DNA of 64,000 bases from an uncultured Haliea sp. (GCA_947258585.1 CAMYIZ010000061.1:28041-92040), one strand, 5' to 3'; positions 29,855 through 39,573 are shown, numbered from the stretch's first letter. The notes: generated from the sequence alone by a model not told the origin. Numbers and translations are program-made.

Positions 29855-30495
29855 GCGACCAGTTCGGGCAAGTCGCGGAGGTCCGGCAGGCTGTCGATAA
29901 CCGCCCGGGGCTGGTGCTGTGCCAGTTGCTGTGGCGAATGAACCCCGAAGCTCACCCCAACGGAAGGCATGCTGATCTGCCGTGCCATGTCCAGGTCATA
30001 CTCTGAATCGCCCACCATCAACGCCAGCTCCGGGCTCTTGCGGCGCTCCGCGAGAATCTGCCGCAGCATGAGGGGGTCCGGTTTCGAGCGGGTCTCGTCG
30101 GCACAGCGGGTACTGTCGAAGTAGTGTTCCATGCCCAGCCCACGCAATACACGGTCCAGGCCGCGGCGACTCTTGCCGGTGGCCACGGCCAGTTCGAAGC
30201 CGGATGCGCGCAGCGATTCCAGGGTTTCCAGCGCTCCCTCGTGGAGGCGAGCGGGTCCCTGGTCGAGCGCGATATAACAGCGCGAATAGGCCTCTCGCAT
30301 TTCCTCCTGCACCGCCGGGGATGCGCCCGGAAACAGGATGGGCATGGCGGTGGGCAGGCTCAGGCCAATAATATGACGCACCGAGGCCGCGTCGGGAACC
30401 GGCAACCCGCAGCCGTCGGCCGCCGTCTGCATGGCGACAACAATCTGTTCGACAGAGTCACACAGGGTTCCATCCCAATCAAATATAACTATCAT
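29836..30495 (-). CDS. HAD-superfamily hydrolase, phosphoglycolate phosphatase-like
   Basis: 219-residue phosphatase. Motif I IFDWDGTLCDS supplies the nucleophile Asp6 and acid/base Asp8. Motif II is in ELAVATGKSRRGLD and motif III/IV in KPDPLMLRQIL and MVGDSEYDLDMA. A cap domain sits between motifs I and II. It lies six bases after rluC, an arrangement conserved in gammaproteobacteria. The natural substrate is not deducible; phosphoglycolate or a nucleotide is plausible. Confidence 0.9.
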   Translation of the reverse strand: MIVIFDWDGTLCDSVEQIVVAMQTAADGCGLPVPDAASVRHIIGLSLPTAMPILFPGASPAVQEEMREAYSRCYIALDQGPARLHEGALETLESLRASGFELAVATGKSRRGLDRVLRGLGMEHYFDSTRCADETRSKPDPLMLRQILAERRKSPELALMVGDSEYDLDMARQISMPSVGVSFGVHSPQQLAQHQPRAVIDSLPDLRDLPELVAHARTG

Positions 30496-30501
30496 AATCA
30501 G

Positions 30502-31458
30502 TTACTTGCGCATCCTTTCCAAGATGTTTTCAAGCTCTGGCTCCAGCGCGGCCTCGAGCTCAAGACGCGGCTGGTCCGGCAGTTTGAAGGCCAGCGAACG
30601 GGCGTGCAGGAACAGCCGGCGGATGCCAAGGCCCCGGGCCAGTGCTGCGGCAGCATCATCCATGTACTTGTCGTCACCGAGAATCGGGTGGCCTGCGAAC
30701 TGGGCGTGGACACGAATCTGGTGAGTCCGCCCGGTGTGGGGGCGCGCCTCGACCAGCGTTGCATCGCCAAACTGCTCCAGCACGGTGAATCCGGTGACCG
30801 AGGCCTTGCCCTCCTTCGCCACCTTGACCATGCGCTCACCTGACTGGACGATATTTTTCTGCAGCGGCGCCTCGATCATCCGCCGCTCCCGCGGCCAGCG
30901 CCCGGCGACCAGGGCCAGGTAGCGTTTGTCCACGCCGTCGCCGCGCAATTGACGGTGCAGCTCGCGCAGGATTGCCGGCTTGCGAGCCACCAGGATCAGT
31001 CCGGAGGTGTCCCGGTCGAGGCGGTGGACCAGCTCCAGGTACCGGTCCTGGGGGCGCTGCTGACGCAGGCATTCGATCAGGCCAAAGTTCAGCCCACTGC
31101 CACCGTGGACCGCAAGCCCTGAGGGCTTGTTGACCACCAGCAGCCCCGCGTCCTCGTAGACGATTCGCGACTGGATCTCACCGACCCAGAACCCCGGGAT
31201 CACCGGCGCGGCTCCCGGTTCCGGCTGGTGCAGGGGCGGAATGCGCAGCACATCTCCCTCGGCGAGGCGGTAGTCCGCCTTGACCCTGCCTTTATTGACG
31301 CGGAATTCGCCCTTGCGCAAACCGCGGTAGATGCGGGTCTTGGGTACGCCCTTGAGGACCTTCAACAGGTAATTGTCCAGTCGCTGGCCGACACTGTCCG
31401 CATCAATCTGCAGCTGGCGGACCCCGCTTTGCACCTGCCGGGCGGTGGAATCAGTCAT
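30502..31458 (-). CDS. rluC: 23S rRNA pseudouridine synthase RluC
   Basis: Converts U955, U2504 and U2580 of 23S rRNA to pseudouridine. 318 residues with an N-terminal S4 RNA-binding domain (RLDNYLLKVLKGVPKTRIYR). The catalytic Asp is in VHRLDRDTSGLILVARK, and HTGRTHQIRVHAQFAGHPILGDDKY is also diagnostic. Divergent to rne, the standard neighbour. Confidence 0.95.
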   Translation of the reverse strand: MTDSTARQVQSGVRQLQIDADSVGQRLDNYLLKVLKGVPKTRIYRGLRKGEFRVNKGRVKADYRLAEGDVLRIPPLHQPEPGAAPVIPGFWVGEIQSRIVYEDAGLLVVNKPSGLAVHGGSGLNFGLIECLRQQRPQDRYLELVHRLDRDTSGLILVARKPAILRELHRQLRGDGVDKRYLALVAGRWPRERRMIEAPLQKNIVQSGERMVKVAKEGKASVTGFTVLEQFGDATLVEARPHTGRTHQIRVHAQFAGHPILGDDKYMDDAAAALARGLGIRRLFLHARSLAFKLPDQPRLELEAALEPELENILERMRK

Positions 31459-31481
31459 GGTTTCAGGAAATCACTTGATAA

Positions 31482-31510
31482 TTGAAGCACTTACCAATTG
31501 AGGGTATACT
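31482..31510 (+). promoter_or_regulatory. Candidate sigma-70 promoter of rne
   Basis: TTGAAG (31482-31487), exactly 17 bases, TATACT (31505-31510). The predicted start is near 31517, giving a leader of about 545 nt before the rne ATG. This is the best promoter match in the rluC-rne interval. Confidence 0.65.
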
Positions 31511-32061
31511 CCGGCCCGTGTAGCCGGGCTCGGAGCTCGTTTTTTGCTTCCGACGCACGACGCAACCATGCCGGTGACAGCAGGGCCTGCCGAAGTAATC
31601 GCAAGGCTCCATCGGCACAATGATACCCGCACTTGCGCGTGCAGGCACACAAAGGATGTCGGTGCGCGCCATCTCCCCGGACATCGACCGGGCCCAAACA
31701 GGCAATTCCGCGCCGATACATTATGAACCGCGCAGTACGACTGCCGGGACACAGAATCAGTTCGAGCTTCAGGCAACGCGGTCGTATTCGTCAGGTGATG
31801 CGACCCTAACAAAAAGGTCAGGCCCGCGCCAGCGCGGGGCCCTTTTTCCAGCGTTGCCTGGCGGCGGTCCCTCTGGGGACGTCGCCGGAATACAGGTCAC
31901 CTGAGCGTGCCGGGAAGTGTCCGTGGCGCGATGCCGCCAGGCCCCAAACGGCCTGCTGCATCCGCCAGGGTGGAGCTCCCCGGCGTTGTCCGGCAGCAAT
32001 GTCGGCTGTATGGCTGATTCCCCGCCCCGCCAGACCTGCGCGCACCAGGTAAATGGCACAC
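31511..32061 (+). promoter_or_regulatory. Long structured 5' leader of rne
   Basis: About 550 bases without a credible gene. Two GC hairpins followed by T-runs are visible. At 31509-31545, CTCCG-GCCCG pairs with CGGGC-t-CGGAG before six T. At 31811-31847, AAAAAGG and GGCCCGCGC pair with GCGCGGGGCC and CTTTTT. The second is enclosed by a perfect 10-base stem, 31770-31779 with 31851-31860 (caggcaacgc/gcgttgcctg). In E. coli the rne leader mediates RNase E autoregulation, so a similar role is inferred. Short ORFs here lack support. Confidence 0.5.
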
Positions 32062-34932
32062 ATGAAAAAAATGCTCATCAATGCGACCCAGCCGGAAGAG
32101 CTGCGCGTCGCCCTCGTTGACGGCCAGCGTCTGTACGATCTGGACATCGAAAACCGCACCCGTCTGCAAAAAAAATCCAACATCTACAAAGGCAAGATCA
32201 CCCGTGTCGAGCCCAGCCTCGAAGCGGCATTTGTCGACTTCGGCGCCGAGCGCCACGGCTTCCTGCCGCTGAAAGAGATTGCCCGCGAGTATTTCTACAA
32301 GGATCCGGGCAATGTTGAGGGCCGGCTGAAAATCAAGGAAGTGGTCAAGGAAGGCACCGAGATCATCGTTCAGGTGGACAAGGAAGAGCGCGGCAACAAG
32401 GGCGCCGCCCTGACCACCTTCATCAGCATGGCCGGCCGCTACATGGTCCTGATGCCCAACAATCCCAAGGCCGGCGGTATTTCCCGGCGCATCGAAGGCG
32501 ACGAGCGCAGCGAGCTTCGGGAGGCACTCGGTGGCCTGGAAATCCCCAATGGCATGGGCGTCATCATCCGCACCGCCGGCGTCGGCCGCACCTCCGAAGA
32601 ACTGCAGTGGGACCTGAACTACCTGCTTCAACTGTGGGAGTCGATTACCACGGCCAACAAGGAAGTCAAGGCACCCGCCCTGCTGTTCCAGGAAAGCAAT
32701 GTCATCATTCGCGCCGTGCGCGATTACCTGCGGGACGATATCGACCAGGTCCTGATTGACTCCGACGACGCCTTCGCCGAGGCCTCGGAATTCGTCAGCA
32801 TGGTGATGCCCAAGTACAAGAATCGCATCAAGCGCTACGAGGACTCCATCCCCCTCTTCAACCGCTTTCAGATCGAGAGCCAGATCGAGACCGCCTTCCA
32901 GCGCGAAGTGCGCCTGCCTTCAGGCGGCTCCATTGTTATCGACCCCACCGAGGCACTGGTGTCCATCGACATCAACTCGGCCCGCGCCACCAAGGGTTCC
33001 GACATCGAGGACACCGCGCTGCAGACCAATCTGGAGGCCGCCGATGAGATCGCGCGGCAGCTGCGACTGCGTGACATGGGCGGCCTGGTGGTGATCGACT
33101 TCATCGATATGCTGGCGGCGAAGAACCAGCGCATGGTGGAAAACCGCATGCGCGATGCGCTGGAGCTGGATCGCGCCCGGGTCCAGGTCGGCCGGATTTC
33201 CCGCTTTGGACTGCTGGAGATGTCGCGCCAGCGCCTGCGCCCCTCTCTCGGCGAAACCAGCGCAATCGTCTGCCCGCGCTGTACTGGCCAGGGGTCCATT
33301 CGGGATACCAAGTCACTGGCACTGTCCATTCTCCGCCTGATGGAAGAAGAAGCCATCAAGGACCGCAGCGCCGAGGTTCGCGGTATTGTCCCCGTCGATG
33401 TGGCCGCGTACCTGCTCAACGAGAAGCGCTCCGCCCTGTCCGAGATCGAGCAGGTCTCGCGGACCCGGCTGCTGGTCATTCCCAACCCCAACCTGGAAAC
33501 ACCACACTTCGAAGTCACGCGCCTGCGTGATGACGAGGTTAGTGAAGATCGCGCTGTCAGCTACAAGATCGATATCGCCGTCCCCGACGCGGACCTGATC
33601 AGCGACGCGCATTCCGCCAATATCCCCGTGCAGCAGGCCGCGGTGCAGCGCCTTGCACCGCAAATGCCGGCTCCGGAGTCTGCGCCGGCCGCGGAGGAAA
33701 GCGCAGCTCCCGCAGAGCGCAGCGCGCGTAACAGTGGGCGCAAGGGAGGCAGCAAGGCCAGGGCCGCGGAGCCTGTAGCAGCTGCAGTACCGGTGAAAAC
33801 CGGGCTGGTGACCCGCCTCATGGGCATGTTGTTCGGCGAGACCGCCAAGGCCGAGGAACCGGCTGCCAGGCCGCGCAAGCCGACTGCGCCGGAAAAAAGT
33901 GCCGAGGAAGAGAAAAAGTCCGAAAACCGCAGCAGTAACGGCCGCAAGCGTAGCCGCGGCGGACGCCGGCGCTCCGGTAGCGATCGCGGCAGTGAGCGCA
34001 GCAACGAACAGCCCAGGGGCGAGAAGCCGGAAAAGGCCGAGAAGGCCGAGAAGCCGGAGCGCTCGCGGCAACAGGATGACTCGTCCGAAGAGCAAGCCTC
34101 CACGCCCAGGCCGCGCAAGCGCGGTGGCAAGGGCCGGCGGCGTGCAGACGGCGAAAAACGCCAGGAAACTGTCGAGCAACCACTGGATATGGATAGCGAT
34201 GCCAGTGATGACGACAGCCTGGAAATCTTCGCCCAGCTGCAGGAAGAAAACGCGGACAAGCCCCGCAAGCGCCCCAGCGACATGAAGCGCGGTGAGCCGC
34301 GTCGCCGTCGCCGCCCGCGCGCCAGGGCTGAAGACGCCACGGCGACCGACGCGGAAGCAGATGACACCCAGAGCCCGGCACAGGAAACTGACGGCACCGG
34401 CGTTGCGGACGCCAGCGTCAATCCTCGGGAGTCACGCGCAGAGGCCAGTGCGCCGGTAACCGCGACAGAGCCCGTTGCGGAAAACACCGCGGACGCCACG
34501 CGTCCAGACGCTGTGGCGGAAGAAGCAAAGCCCGTCGTAGCGGATGTTGCTGAAACCGCGGGAGTGGAATCCGATGAGGTCCAGGCGGCCGGGGAGCCCG
34601 AGGCAAGCGAAAAGCCCGAGGTCGAGCCAGTCACTGCGGAAGTAGCGGCGGAGCCTGTCGCTGAGCCTGTAGTGGCAGCTCCTGCCCCTGCCCCTGCTCC
34701 GGCCGAGGCGAGCAAGCCCGCGGGCATCACGGCCGATGGCCGTGCCGCCAATGACCCCAGGGTAGCACCGAGCCCGGTCAGCGAGGTTGAAATCGCCACT
34801 GCCCACCTGACCCTGTTCCGGGAGGAGCAGCACCCGCCGGTCAAGGGTAGCGGAAGCATCCCGCCAAGGGCCAGCAATGACCCGCGCGGCTCGCGTCCTG
34901 CGGCTCCCGTGCAGGAGGCAGCCGAGGCCTGA
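32062..34932 (+). CDS. rne: Ribonuclease E
   Basis: Essential endonuclease for mRNA decay and rRNA/tRNA processing, scaffold of the degradosome. Start at ATG 32062 ([10 protein letters not shown]), because residue numbering then matches E. coli exactly: catalytic D303 (SIDINS) and D346 (VIDFID), zinc-link C404/C407 (CPRCTGQG). An S1 domain occupies about residues 39-125. After about residue 520 the protein is disordered and charged. It includes an amphipathic membrane-targeting segment, [16 protein letters not shown], near residue 580, arginine-rich RNA-binding blocks, and two NDPR motifs near the C-terminus like those of Pseudomonas RNase E. 956 residues. Confidence 0.96.
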   Translation: MKKMLINATQPEELRVALVDGQRLYDLDIENRTRLQKKSNIYKGKITRVEPSLEAAFVDFGAERHGFLPLKEIAREYFYKDPGNVEGRLKIKEVVKEGTEIIVQVDKEERGNKGAALTTFISMAGRYMVLMPNNPKAGGISRRIEGDERSELREALGGLEIPNGMGVIIRTAGVGRTSEELQWDLNYLLQLWESITTANKEVKAPALLFQESNVIIRAVRDYLRDDIDQVLIDSDDAFAEASEFVSMVMPKYKNRIKRYEDSIPLFNRFQIESQIETAFQREVRLPSGGSIVIDPTEALVSIDINSARATKGSDIEDTALQTNLEAADEIARQLRLRDMGGLVVIDFIDMLAAKNQRMVENRMRDALELDRARVQVGRISRFGLLEMSRQRLRPSLGETSAIVCPRCTGQGSIRDTKSLALSILRLMEEEAIKDRSAEVRGIVPVDVAAYLLNEKRSALSEIEQVSRTRLLVIPNPNLETPHFEVTRLRDDEVSEDRAVSYKIDIAVPDADLISDAHSANIPVQQAAVQRLAPQMPAPESAPAAEESAAPAERSARNSGRKGGSKARAAEPVAAAVPVKTGLVTRLMGMLFGETAKAEEPAARPRKPTAPEKSAEEEKKSENRSSNGRKRSRGGRRRSGSDRGSERSNEQPRGEKPEKAEKAEKPERSRQQDDSSEEQASTPRPRKRGGKGRRRADGEKRQETVEQPLDMDSDASDDDSLEIFAQLQEENADKPRKRPSDMKRGEPRRRRRPRARAEDATATDAEADDTQSPAQETDGTGVADASVNPRESRAEASAPVTATEPVAENTADATRPDAVAEEAKPVVADVAETAGVESDEVQAAGEPEASEKPEVEPVTAEVAAEPVAEPVVAAPAPAPAPAEASKPAGITADGRAANDPRVAPSPVSEVEIATAHLTLFREEQHPPVKGSGSIPPRASNDPRGSRPAAPVQEAAEA

Positions 34933-34948
34933 TCAGCTGCCGAAAAAT

Positions 34949-34982
34949 ACGCACACAAGGGTCGAGAGGCTCTTGTGTGCGT
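34949..34982. repeat. 11-base inverted repeat overlapping the tRNA-Ser promoter
   Basis: acgcacacaag (34949-34959) and cttgtgtgcgt (34972-34982) are perfect complements around 12 bases. The right arm covers the -35 element of the tRNA-Ser promoter. It could be the rne 3' hairpin (no T-run) or an operator. Confidence 0.6.
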
Positions 34983-35000
34983 GCATAGGCACTGTATAAT
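34973..35000 (+). promoter_or_regulatory. tRNA-Ser promoter
   Basis: TTGTGT (34973-34978), 16 bases, consensus TATAAT (34995-35000), followed by GCGCACTCCCGCGC, a GC-rich discriminator typical of stringently controlled stable-RNA promoters. Start near 35007, 27 bases before the tRNA. Confidence 0.75.
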
Positions 35001-35033
35001 CGCGCACTCCCGCGCAAGGCGGGAAATCAATCC

Positions 35034-35121
35034 GGTGGGCTGGCTGAGTGGTCGAAAGCGGCGGTCTTGAAAACCGTTGAAGGGCAACCTTCCCGGGGTT
35101 CGAATCCCTGGCCCACCGCCA
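35034..35121 (+). tRNA. tRNA-Ser(UGA)
   Basis: 88-base class II tRNA. Acceptor GGTGGGC pairs with GCCCACC, discriminator G, encoded CCA. The anticodon arm GCGGT-CTTGAAA-ACCGT gives UGA. It has the long variable arm and T-loop GTTCGAATC expected of serine tRNAs. Own promoter and terminator are visible. Confidence 0.97.
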
Positions 35122-35130
35122 AGCAAACAG

Positions 35131-35156
35131 AAAACGCCCCTCGAGGGCGTTTTTTG
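35131..35156 (+). terminator. tRNA-Ser terminator
   Basis: aaaacgccc (35131-35139), 5-base loop, gggcgtttttt (35145-35155): a strong stem and T-run nine bases after the tRNA. Confidence 0.9.
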
Positions 35157-35210
35157 TTTGCTGGAGTGGGACCCTGGTCGGGTACGCCACACCCGCCAAA
35201 ACCGCAAGTG

Positions 35211-35229
35211 GCAGCGAAACTTTCGCTGC
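35211..35229. repeat. Operator-like dyad upstream of the cysteine synthase gene
   Basis: gcagcgaaa-c-tttcgctgc: perfect 9-base arms around one base. Too tight for a hairpin, more like a protein-binding dyad. It lies about 85 bases before a possible extended -10 (TGCTAGACT, 35293-35301) of the downstream gene. Confidence 0.4.
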
Positions 35230-35346
35230 TCCCTCAGACATGCTGGGCGTCCCCCGGCGCTGTGCGGCGGCAACCGCAAACATCGGAGAGGCTGCTAGAC
35301 TAAGCGAACTGTCTGGACTTTTTGAGCCACAGCCGAGGTGCGACCG

Positions 35347-36351
35347 ATGCCCGACAAACCGCAGATTCTGGACCTGATCGGCAACACCCCCCTGCTCTAT
35401 CTGCGGGAGGCTTCTGAACTCACCGGTTGCCAGATCTATGGCAAGGCAGAATTCATGAACCCTGGCGGTTCGGTGAAGGATCGTACCGCACTGGGGATAA
35501 TCCGCGCCGCCGAGGCCGCGGGAGACCTGCTTCCCGGTGGCGTGATCGTAGAGGGTACGGTGGGCAACACCGGCATCGGGTTGACCCTGGTGGCCAACGC
35601 CCTGGGCTACCAGTCAGTGATCGTGATGCCGCAGACCGCGAGCCAGGAGAAAATCGATCACCTGGAAATGCTGGGGGCCGACCTGATCCTGGTGCCATCG
35701 GCACCCTACGATAGTCCCCAACATTACATCCACATCGCCGAGAGTGTCGCTCAGGGACGGGCCAGTAGCGAACCCAATGGCGCCATCTGGGCGCGCCAGT
35801 TCGACAACCCCGCCAACCGGACTGTGCACTACGAAACCACAGGTCGCGAGATCTGGACCCAAACGGGTGGCAGGGTGGACGGCTTTGTCTGTGCCGTGGG
35901 CACCGGGGGTACCCTGGCCGGGGTAGCTGCAGCACTGCGCGAATTCAAGCCCGGGGTAAAAATCGGGCTGGCAGACCCGATGGGCTCGGCGCTGCACAGC
36001 CACTTCAGTGGTGGTCCGCTGCGTGGCGAGGGCGACTCCATTGTCGAGGGCATCGGCGTGTCATTCATGCCCGGGAACCTGGAAGGTGTGACGCCGGATT
36101 TCAGTTGCCAGGTGGACGACGATACCGCCCTGCCGCACATCTACAAGCTGCTCAAGCACGAGGGAATCCCGGTGGGCGGCTCCTCGGGCATCAATATCGC
36201 CGGTGCGGTAGCCATGGCGCGGGAACTCGGGCCCGGCCACACAATCGTGACAATCCTGTGCGACGCCGGCAGCCGCTACCACAGCAAACTGTTCAACCCG
36301 GACTTCCTGATGCGGCACAAGCTGCCTTTCCCCAGCTGGATGGCCAGCTAG
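35347..36351 (+). CDS. Divergent cysteine synthase family PLP enzyme
   Basis: 334-residue fold-type II PLP enzyme of the cysteine synthase/cystathionine beta-synthase family. The PLP lysine is K44 in NPGGSVKDRTAL; the phosphate loop is VGTGGTLAGVAAAL. The substrate-binding loop, usually TSGNTG in CysK/CysM, reads TVGNTG (residues 71-76). That Ser-to-Val change is seen in a distinct subgroup, so O-acetylserine as substrate is not assured. ATG 35347 is preferred (GAGG eight bases upstream) over GTG 35338. It follows tRNA-Ser and converges on the P-ATPase gene. Confidence 0.85.
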   Translation: MPDKPQILDLIGNTPLLYLREASELTGCQIYGKAEFMNPGGSVKDRTALGIIRAAEAAGDLLPGGVIVEGTVGNTGIGLTLVANALGYQSVIVMPQTASQEKIDHLEMLGADLILVPSAPYDSPQHYIHIAESVAQGRASSEPNGAIWARQFDNPANRTVHYETTGREIWTQTGGRVDGFVCAVGTGGTLAGVAAALREFKPGVKIGLADPMGSALHSHFSGGPLRGEGDSIVEGIGVSFMPGNLEGVTPDFSCQVDDDTALPHIYKLLKHEGIPVGGSSGINIAGAVAMARELGPGHTIVTILCDAGSRYHSKLFNPDFLMRHKLPFPSWMAS

Positions 36352-36411
36352 GCCCGTTGGAACTGCAGCAAACAACCCCGAGCCAGCAGCCCGCGCACGG
36401 TCCTTCATCGG

Positions 36412-38994
36412 CTACCGGTAGATCCATCCACGACGGCGCAACAGCTTCTCGGACTCCACTGCCAACGCAACCAGCAGCGGCAGGCTGAAACAGACCAGTA
36501 GCTCGGTGAGACCCAGCGGCTCGGTATTGAAGATCCCGTTCAGTACCGGCAGATAAATGACCGCCAGCTGCAACAGCACGGTGATAGCGACCGCCAGCAG
36601 CAGCGGCCTGTTGCTGAGCAGGCCCTGTCGCCACAGCGATTCCGACTCGGAGCGGATAGCGAGCACATTGGCGAGCTGGCAGAACACCAGCACGGTAAAC
36701 ACCACGGTCTGCCAGTGCGCCCCCGCATTGCCCAGTGCCCAGGCCTGGGCGCCCAGGGTGATTCCGCCTATCAACAGCCCCACCCCGATCATGTGTTGCC
36801 ACATGCCCCCGGCAAAAATACTTTCCCCCGGCGGTCGCGGTGGACGCTGCATGATGCCGCGCTCTCCAGGCTCAACACCCAGCGCGAGACCGGGCAGGCC
36901 ATCCGTGACCAGATTGATCCAGAGAATGTGGATTGGCAGCAGCGGAATCGGCAGGCCGAGAAAGGGAGCCAGCAGCAGGACCCAGATCTCCCCTGAGTTA
37001 CTGGTCATGGTGTACTTGATGAATTTGCGGATATTATCGAAAATCCGCCTGCCTTCCCGCACCGCGCCGACAATGGTGGCGAAGTTATCGTCCAGCAGGA
37101 TCATGTCTGCGGCATCCCGAGCGACGTCCGTCCCCTGCTCGCCCATGGCGATACCGATATCCGCCTGCTTCAGGGCCGGCGCGTCATTGACCCCGTCGCC
37201 GGTCATGGCACAGAACTCGCCCGCCGCCTGCAGGGCCTCGACTATCCGGATTTTCTGCTGCGGACTGACTCTGGCGTAGACTCGCAGCTCATGTATACCT
37301 GCCTGTAGTGCCTCGTCGGACAGCGCTGCCAGATCAACCCCCGTGACCAGCTGGGAATCGCTGTCCGCGATGCCCAGGCGCTGGGCAATGGCCAGCGCGG
37401 TTGCCGGGTGATCGCCGGTAATCATCACCGGGGTGATACCCGCCGCCAGGCAGTCCTGCACCGCCTGCGGCACTTCGGCTCGCGGTGGATCAATGAGCGC
37501 CACCAGCCCCAGGAAAGTCAGGTTGCTCTCCATGGCCGCCAGCTCGCCTGCCGCTGGTGGCGTATCCAGTTCGCGCGCGGCCAGGGCCAGCACGCGGTAG
37601 CCCTCTGCCGCAAGATCGTTGGCCTGGGTCAGCACTGACTCGACCTCGAGAGAGACGCACAGCGGCACCACCTGCTCCGGTGCCCCCTTGCAGAACAGCA
37701 GTGCCCCACCTGCCCGGCCGTGCAGTGTGGACATTCGCTTGCGCGTGGAATCGAAGGGCAGCTCCCCTATGCGCGGCCACTGCTGGACCAGTGACTGCTT
37801 GTCATAGCCGGCGTCGAGGCCCGCCTGGTACAGGGCAATCTCCGTGGGCTCTCCGCGCAGGGCGCTATCCGCACCGGTTTCCACATCATTGCTGAGTGCC
37901 AGGGCCAGCCCAAGGCGTTCGGCGTCTGCGGGAATCGCGGCGGAATGGTTGCCATCGACAACAAAGCCCTCCGCGTGCATTTTATTCTCGGTCAGGGTTC
38001 CGGTCTTGTCGGTGCAGATGAAAGTGACCGACCCCAGGGTCTCGACGGCGGGGAGATTGCGTACCAGGGCGCGCTTGCGCCCCATGCTCAGGGCGCCCAG
38101 CGCAAGCGCGACACTGATCACCGCCGGCAGGGCCTCGGGGATCGCGGCTACCGCCAGGCTGATCGCGGTAAGCAACATCAGTAGCGCCGGCTCGCCGCGC
38201 AGCAGGCCGACGGTGAAAATCAGCGTGCAAATCGCCAGCACCACCAGCGCCAGGCGGCGGCCAAAGCGGGCCAGCCGCTGCTGCAACGGCGTTTTCAGTT
38301 GCGGGGTCTTTTCCAGCAGGTCGGCGATACGACCCAGCTCGGTCGCCGCAGCCGTGGCGACCACCAGACCTTCCGCCCTGCCACTGCCTACCTGGCTGCC
38401 CTTGAAGGCCATATTGGTCCGCTCGGCTACCGGCAGCTCGGCGCCGGGCAATGGATCGACCTGCTTCAGAACAGCGGTGGATTCGCCGGTCAGCATGGAC
38501 TCATCCACCTGCAGGTCTGCAGTTTGCAGCAGCCGCAGATCAGCCGGCACCAGGCTGCCCGCCTCCAGCAGGACCAGGTCTCCGGGCACCAGAGCAACAG
38601 CGGGCAGTTCCAGGATTTCGCCACCCCGGCGCACGGTCGCGGACGGCGTGGCCAGCGCTTTCAGGGCCAGCATCGCCCGTTGCGCCCGGAATTCCTGTAC
38701 CGCACCAATCACGGCGTTGAGCAAGACGATGACGAGGATGGCGATGGTATCGATCCAGTCGCCGATCAGGCCGGCAACCAGGGCCGCAGCCAGCAACACC
38801 AGGATCATGAAGTCCTGGAACTGCTCCAGCACTATCAGCCACGGGGAGCGGAGGCGGGATTCGGCAAGCTGGTTGAGGCCGTGCCGCGCCAGCCGCTGCG
38901 CAGCCTCCCCCGGGTCCAGGCCCGCGCCAGCGTCAACCTGCAGGGTTTGTTCCAGCTCAGCGGCGGAAAGCGTGTGCCATGCCGGTTCGCTCAC
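36412..38994 (-). CDS. P-type cation-transporting ATPase (Ca2+/PMR1-like, P2 class)
   Basis: 860-residue membrane pump. The N-terminal cation-ATPase domain (WHTLSAAELEQTL) precedes transmembrane helices 1-2. The actuator domain has LQVDESMLTGESTAV, and helix 4 has VAAIPEALPAVIS. The phosphorylated Asp is in FICTDKTGTLTENKM (about residue 330) and the hinge is TGDGVNDAPALKQADIG. A C-terminal six-helix bundle follows. The PEALP helix and overall length match PacL/PMR1-type calcium (or manganese) exporters; substrate not proven. Stands alone; 63 bases upstream of an unknown membrane gene's stop. Confidence 0.9.
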   Translation of the reverse strand: MSEPAWHTLSAAELEQTLQVDAGAGLDPGEAAQRLARHGLNQLAESRLRSPWLIVLEQFQDFMILVLLAAALVAGLIGDWIDTIAILVIVLLNAVIGAVQEFRAQRAMLALKALATPSATVRRGGEILELPAVALVPGDLVLLEAGSLVPADLRLLQTADLQVDESMLTGESTAVLKQVDPLPGAELPVAERTNMAFKGSQVGSGRAEGLVVATAAATELGRIADLLEKTPQLKTPLQQRLARFGRRLALVVLAICTLIFTVGLLRGEPALLMLLTAISLAVAAIPEALPAVISVALALGALSMGRKRALVRNLPAVETLGSVTFICTDKTGTLTENKMHAEGFVVDGNHSAAIPADAERLGLALALSNDVETGADSALRGEPTEIALYQAGLDAGYDKQSLVQQWPRIGELPFDSTRKRMSTLHGRAGGALLFCKGAPEQVVPLCVSLEVESVLTQANDLAAEGYRVLALAARELDTPPAAGELAAMESNLTFLGLVALIDPPRAEVPQAVQDCLAAGITPVMITGDHPATALAIAQRLGIADSDSQLVTGVDLAALSDEALQAGIHELRVYARVSPQQKIRIVEALQAAGEFCAMTGDGVNDAPALKQADIGIAMGEQGTDVARDAADMILLDDNFATIVGAVREGRRIFDNIRKFIKYTMTSNSGEIWVLLLAPFLGLPIPLLPIHILWINLVTDGLPGLALGVEPGERGIMQRPPRPPGESIFAGGMWQHMIGVGLLIGGITLGAQAWALGNAGAHWQTVVFTVLVFCQLANVLAIRSESESLWRQGLLSNRPLLLAVAITVLLQLAVIYLPVLNGIFNTEPLGLTELLVCFSLPLLVALAVESEKLLRRRGWIYR

Positions 38995-39057
38995 GCAGCG
39001 CCGGTCAACAGTCGGGGCGGCGAGCCGGGGTGACCCGCGATAGCGCGGGCGCGAACA

Positions 39058-39522
39058 TCACACCGATGTTCCCAGACCGAGATTGCGCAGCGCGGTGCGA
39101 AAGGCGTTGAACGGGCTGATCAGGGCATCGCCGAGCACGATGGCGCAGCCAAACCAGTGGAAATAATTGAGCTGCTGCCAGCCGGCGCCCGACCCGCTCG
39201 CGGGACGCCCCTCCAGCAGGAACCAGGTCAGCATGGCTGTTCCCAGCATCACCGAAACGATGGACCAGAACAGGTCGAGCAGGAAGGAAGCGGTATTGAT
39301 ATCGCCTGACTTGAAGAACTCCACGAACAGGACGAATACCCCGATACCCATGTAGGCGAATCCGAAGTGTATCTGTGTCGTCATGTCCACCTGCAGCTGG
39401 TACATGAGCGCCGGGAAAGCTACCACCAGCAGCACCCAGGGGAATTTACCGAGCAAAGAAGTGATACCGCCGCTGTTGCTGACCCTGACCTGTCCTGACA
39501 CTGTAGTAACCTCGCGAAGCAT
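39058..39522 (-). CDS. Unknown four-helix membrane protein
   Basis: 154 residues, not recognised. Hydrophobic segments are at about 27-48 (WVLLVVAFPALMYQLQ), 52-70 (IHFGFAYMGIGVFVLFVEFF), 80-103 (LLDLFWSIVSVMLGTAMLTW) and 120-140 (FHWFGCAIVLGDAL). The conserved-looking aromatic/glycine pattern YFHWFGCAIVLGDALISPFN is a possible signature. It lies directly upstream of the P-type ATPase on the same strand, so a shared transcript is possible; no functional claim is made. Confidence 0.7.
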   Translation of the reverse strand: MLREVTTVSGQVRVSNSGGITSLLGKFPWVLLVVAFPALMYQLQVDMTTQIHFGFAYMGIGVFVLFVEFFKSGDINTASFLLDLFWSIVSVMLGTAMLTWFLLEGRPASGSGAGWQQLNYFHWFGCAIVLGDALISPFNAFRTALRNLGLGTSV

Positions 39523-39573
39523 GTCCCTGAATAATAGGACGACTTGCTGAAAAAAGCAGCCACAAGACCCACA

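Noticed and set aside
31544..31904. Short plus-strand ORFs (60 and 94 residues) in the rne leader
   Set aside because: No ribosome-binding sites, and they cross the structured stems; codon use is not gene-like.
33561..35279. 572-residue open frame antisense to rne
   Set aside because: Arises from the GC-rich, low-complexity RNase E C-terminal region; serine/alanine repeats mirror the acidic coding strand, no start signal.
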